Assembly: GCF_000381965.1 (NCBI RefSeq) | Contig: NZ_KB908472.1 | Coordinates: 1 to 58,883, forward strand | From: Oceanimonas smirnovii ATCC BAA-899 | GTDB lineage: Bacteria > Pseudomonadota > Gammaproteobacteria > Enterobacterales > Aeromonadaceae | Reading direction: 5' to 3' | DNA length: 58,883 bases | Shown: in pieces, positions 55,922 to 58,883 of the stretch | Position numbering within the stretch: the first letter of the stretch is position 1 | Layout: every line of letters begins with the position of its first letter | Position numbers and translations under genes: made by a program | The notes under the pieces: model-generated | The model's input: the letters and a program-made list of their open reading frames with translations, nothing else | Told to the model about the DNA's origin: nothing | Databases searched by the model: none

Positions 55922-58618
55922 ATGACCAAATATGGCCTGCGAGCCCGGGTACTGGCCTTCACCATTATTCCCACCCTGATTATCGGCATTTTGCTGGCGG
56001 GGTACTTTTCCGTAAACCGCTATCAGCAGCTGGAAGATGCCCTGATCCAGGAAGGGGTCAACGTGATTGAGCCGCTGGCGCTGGCCAGTGAACTGGCCCT
56101 GACGGCTCGCAACCGCGAGGCACTCAACCGGCTGCTCAGCAATATTCACCGTAATAATACGCCCCTGGTGACGTCCATCGCGCTGTTTGATGCCGACGGC
56201 AAATTGCTGGTTACCTCCAATTACCATAAAGACTATAAATTATTGCGGCTGCCGGACGGCATGGTGATTCCCTCCACCACCAATGTGGACAGCCGTGAAG
56301 ACGGTATTATTTTACGCACTCCGGTGCTGACCGACGCCACCCGTGCCGACGCTCTGTGGGACGAATCAGCCACTCACCCTCTGGGCTATGTAGCCATGCA
56401 GCTGACCGATGATTCAGCCATGCTGCTGCATTATCGCGATACCTTTTTTGCCGGCCTGATCGTACTGCTGGGTGTGTGTGTCAGCGCCCTGTTCGGCGTA
56501 CGGTTGATCAAGGGGGTGTCTCAGCCTATTACCGACATGGTAAGTGCGGTATACAAAATTCGGGAAGGCCGGCTCGATACCCGGGTCAGCGGCGAGTTTA
56601 CCGGTGAGCTGGAAATGCTCAAAAACGGCATCAACGCCATGGCCAAGTCGCTGTCGGAATATCATGATGAAATGCAGCAAAACATTGATCAGGCTACGTC
56701 AGATCTGCGCGAAACCCTGGAGCAGATAGAAATACAGAACATAGAGCTGGATATGGCCAAAAAGCGGGCTCAGGAAGCGGCCCGGGTTAAAACCGAGTTT
56801 CTGGCCAACATGTCCCACGAGCTGCGCACACCGCTGAACGGCGTGATCGGCTTTGCCCGCCAGCTGCAAAAAACCAAACTCACCGCCAGTCAGCTCGATT
56901 ACCTCAAGACCATAGAGCGTTCCGCGCAAAACCTGCTTGGCATCATTAATGACATTCTTGATTTTTCCAAGCTGGAAGCAGGCAAGCTGAAAATGGAGCA
57001 AATTCCGTTTTCTCTGCGTGACACGCTGCAGGAAGTCATGGTGCTGCTGGCACCCAGTGCTCATGACAAGGGGCTGGAGTTGTCTTTGCGCATTGATGCC
57101 GCTGTGCACGACAGCCTGGTGGGTGATCCGCTCAGGCTGCAGCAGGTGCTCAACAACCTGGTGGGCAACGCCATTAAATTTACCGAGCAGGGTAACGTGG
57201 ATATTCGCGTAGACGCCCGCCCCGCTGGCCAGCCCGAGCGCACCGGCCTGTGCATTCATGTACAGGATACCGGCATCGGCATTTCCGACAACCAGCGCCG
57301 CCAGCTGTTTCAGGCGTTTAATCAGGCCGACTCCAGTATTTCCCGCCGCTATGGCGGTACCGGCCTTGGACTGGTAATTACCCAAAAGCTGGTACATCAA
57401 ATGGCCGGTGACATCGAGCTGTATTCCGAGCCCGGCACCGGCTCGGTATTCAGCTTTACCCTGGAGCTGAATAAAGCTGCCCTGCCTCTGGCAGAGCCTT
57501 TGCCGCTGGCGGAGCTGGCCGGCAAGACGGTGCTATATCAGGAAGAAGACGGCTTCAGTCGCCGGGCCACCAGTGCCCTGCTGCGGGAATGGGATATGCA
57601 GGTATTGTATGAGCCTGATGCTGATCAGCCCATTGATATTGCCCTGCTGGGCTTTGGACCTCATGCTCTGCCCAGCCAGATGGAGCAGGAGCTGAAGCGC
57701 CAGCTGGCTTTTGAAAATCAGACCGTTATTTTGCTGAGTTCTACCGATCCAACCTTGAGCGACTCCTTGCTGGCCGCCGGTGCCAGCCACTGCCTGAGCA
57801 AACCGGCGCACTATCAGAAACTGGCCCATGCTCTTGCCGGACCACGCAGCCAGAATGAGGAGCCGTCGGTCCCCATTGCCCTGCCTCCGCCCGCCAGCAA
57901 GCAACCACTGCGAGTGCTGGCAGTAGACGACAACCCGGCCAACCTCAAACTTATCAGTGCCATGCTGGGTGAGCTGGTCAGCCAGGTGGATACCGGCCGC
58001 AATGGCCAGGATGCACTCAATCTGGCCACGGCCAATCACTACGATATTATTTTTATGGATATTCAGATGCCGGTGCTTGACGGTATTCAGGCCACGCAGG
58101 AAATTCGCCGTCAGGGCGGACTCAATGCCACCACCCCCATAGTGGCGGTCACTGCTCATGCCATTGCCGGCGAGCGTGACCGGCTTATGGGTCAGGGCAT
58201 GGATGATTATCTGGCCAAGCCGATTGACGAAGCTATTCTTGCACGCATTATCAGCCATTGTGCCCGCCAGCCCAAAACGACCGGGCTTATCGACTGGACT
58301 CAGGCCCTGCAAAGAGCAGGTGAGCGGGAAACACTGGCTAAAGAAATGCTGAGCTTGCTGCTGCAGAGTCTGGATGAGTTTTCACCTGTGCTGAGTGCGG
58401 CTCTGGCCGGTGAGTTAAGTAGTGAAACACTCTACGGACCGCTGCACAAGCTGCACGGCGGTACCCTTTATTGCGGTGTGCCTCAGCTGCAGTCATTGCT
58501 GGCCAGGCTGGAACAGGCTCTGCTCGACAAGCAACCGCTCGATCATCTGGAGCCGGAATTACTGGAGCTGGAAGAGCGGATTGAGCAGGTGAGGGAAGAA
58601 GCGAAAGCTTTCTTATAA
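55922..58618 (+). CDS. barA: Hybrid sensor histidine kinase BarA
   Basis: An 898-residue tripartite kinase. TM1 (about 9-30), periplasmic region to about 172, TM2 (about 175-195), HAMP, a coiled coil, HisKA with phospho-acceptor His299 (NMSHELRTPLNG), HATPase (DTGIGIS, GGTGLGL), a degenerate receiver-like segment (about 540-640), a true receiver with Asp713 (IIFMDIQMP) and a C-terminal HPt with His842 (LHKLHGG). It phosphorylates UvrY/GacA, controlling Csr small RNAs. Divergent from rlmD, as in E. coli. Confidence 0.96.
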   Translation: MTKYGLRARVLAFTIIPTLIIGILLAGYFSVNRYQQLEDALIQEGVNVIEPLALASELALTARNREALNRLLSNIHRNNTPLVTSIALFDADGKLLVTSNYHKDYKLLRLPDGMVIPSTTNVDSREDGIILRTPVLTDATRADALWDESATHPLGYVAMQLTDDSAMLLHYRDTFFAGLIVLLGVCVSALFGVRLIKGVSQPITDMVSAVYKIREGRLDTRVSGEFTGELEMLKNGINAMAKSLSEYHDEMQQNIDQATSDLRETLEQIEIQNIELDMAKKRAQEAARVKTEFLANMSHELRTPLNGVIGFARQLQKTKLTASQLDYLKTIERSAQNLLGIINDILDFSKLEAGKLKMEQIPFSLRDTLQEVMVLLAPSAHDKGLELSLRIDAAVHDSLVGDPLRLQQVLNNLVGNAIKFTEQGNVDIRVDARPAGQPERTGLCIHVQDTGIGISDNQRRQLFQAFNQADSSISRRYGGTGLGLVITQKLVHQMAGDIELYSEPGTGSVFSFTLELNKAALPLAEPLPLAELAGKTVLYQEEDGFSRRATSALLREWDMQVLYEPDADQPIDIALLGFGPHALPSQMEQELKRQLAFENQTVILLSSTDPTLSDSLLAAGASHCLSKPAHYQKLAHALAGPRSQNEEPSVPIALPPPASKQPLRVLAVDDNPANLKLISAMLGELVSQVDTGRNGQDALNLATANHYDIIFMDIQMPVLDGIQATQEIRRQGGLNATTPIVAVTAHAIAGERDRLMGQGMDDYLAKPIDEAILARIISHCARQPKTTGLIDWTQALQRAGERETLAKEMLSLLLQSLDEFSPVLSAALAGELSSETLYGPLHKLHGGTLYCGVPQLQSLLARLEQALLDKQPLDHLEPELLELEERIEQVREEAKAFL

Positions 58619-58883
58619 AAGCAGCAGCCGTAAGCTGTCAGCTGGTAGGTTGGGACCAGTCCCAACCTTGTATGTTGAACGCACAGGAATTGATAGAGTT
58701 AAAACCAGTTACCGGGGAGGCCGTCCCAACCTGGAGGCAGTGTTTACTGACCTCGTGCGTAGATTGGCCCCCCGCCTCATTGCCTATCTCGAAGAGTATC
58801 AGGAAGCCATCAAGATGGACTTCGCATCACAAGGTTGAGACTGCATGAAGTGCGAGGTCGGGGAACCGGTGATAATTGTGAAC
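58619..58883. other. Non-coding or remnant sequence at the window end
   Basis: Apart from the REP-like hairpin this stretch holds one short plus-strand frame (TTG at 58650 to 58838). Its last half, about RRLAPRLIAYLEEYQEAIKMDF, has protein-like composition. It has no ribosome site and its start falls inside the hairpin, so it is more likely the tail of a decayed gene than an intact one. I do not recognise a family. Confidence 0.35.
58645..58667 (+). repeat. REP-like hairpin after barA
   Basis: GTAG (58645-58648) runs straight into a palindrome: GGTTGGGA (58648-58655), loop CCAG, TCCCAACC (58660-58667). REP elements recognised by RAYT transposases have a GTAG head followed by such a stem. A partial inverted partner (CGTCCCAACCTGG) lies near 58720. 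It may also end barA transcription, about 30 bp after the stop. Confidence 0.6.

Noticed and set aside
58650-58838. A 62-codon plus-strand gene after barA
   Set aside because: The TTG start falls inside a hairpin and there is no ribosome site. It is listed only as a possible remnant.

Overview
The window is core chromosome of a gammaproteobacterium. Gene content and order match the Aeromonadales, most likely a marine Oceanimonas/Oceanisphaera/Zobellella-type bacterium. This is inferred from protein resemblance, from MotX (polar Na+-driven flagellar motor), from NhaA/NhaR, and from E. coli-like gene blocks joined in a non-E. coli order. No rRNA, tRNA, CRISPR array, prophage or intact insertion sequence was seen. 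|| Layout. 1-7 kb: nnrS behind an FNR-type site, then a convergent clpB with a clear sigma-32 promoter, pgeF-rluD, and divergent bamD. 7-13.5 kb: gshA, an M16 metallopeptidase, a quinone oxidoreductase, a 55-codon membrane protein and fpr. 13.6-20 kb: the rpsF-rpsR-rplI ribosomal operon (no priB), an EamA transporter, rnr-rlmB, luxS. 20-26.3 kb: nadE-glnB and a type IV pilus minor-pilin cluster (fimT-pilW-pilX-pilV-like, divergent pilE). 26.3-33.6 kb: murJ, ribF-ileS-lspA-fkpB-ispH. 33.8-36.7 kb: rpsT and nhaA-nhaR-hlyU-like. 36.8-42.8 kb: thyA-lgt-ptsP-rppH and mutH, separated by a 613-bp non-coding region with DnaA boxes and GATC clusters. 43-50 kb: an MFS transporter, rpsP-rimM-trmD-rplS, ffh, ypjD, corB. 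50-58.6 kb: nsrR, motX, mazG, relA, rlmD and divergent barA, followed by a REP-like hairpin. || How the genes work together. Most are housekeeping: translation (ribosomal proteins, rRNA/tRNA modification, ileS, ffh), envelope biogenesis (bamD, lgt, lspA, murJ), stringent and nitrogen signalling (relA, ptsP, glnB) and RNA decay (rnr, rppH). Nitric-oxide response links nnrS and nsrR at opposite ends. Sodium physiology links nhaA/nhaR and motX. || Most interesting: (i) the rppH-mutH intergenic region looks like a counterpart of the E. coli DnaA-reactivating locus DARS2, which lies between the same two genes; (ii) a dispersed bipartite repeat occurs four times at gene 3' ends, with hairpins kept by compensatory changes; (iii) the PilV-like minor pilin is very large, has a cysteine cluster and ends in a Big2-type Ig-like domain, with no pilY1 in the cluster; (iv) two G-rich inverted repeats with quadruplex potential lie next to rlmB/rnr and luxS/glnB.
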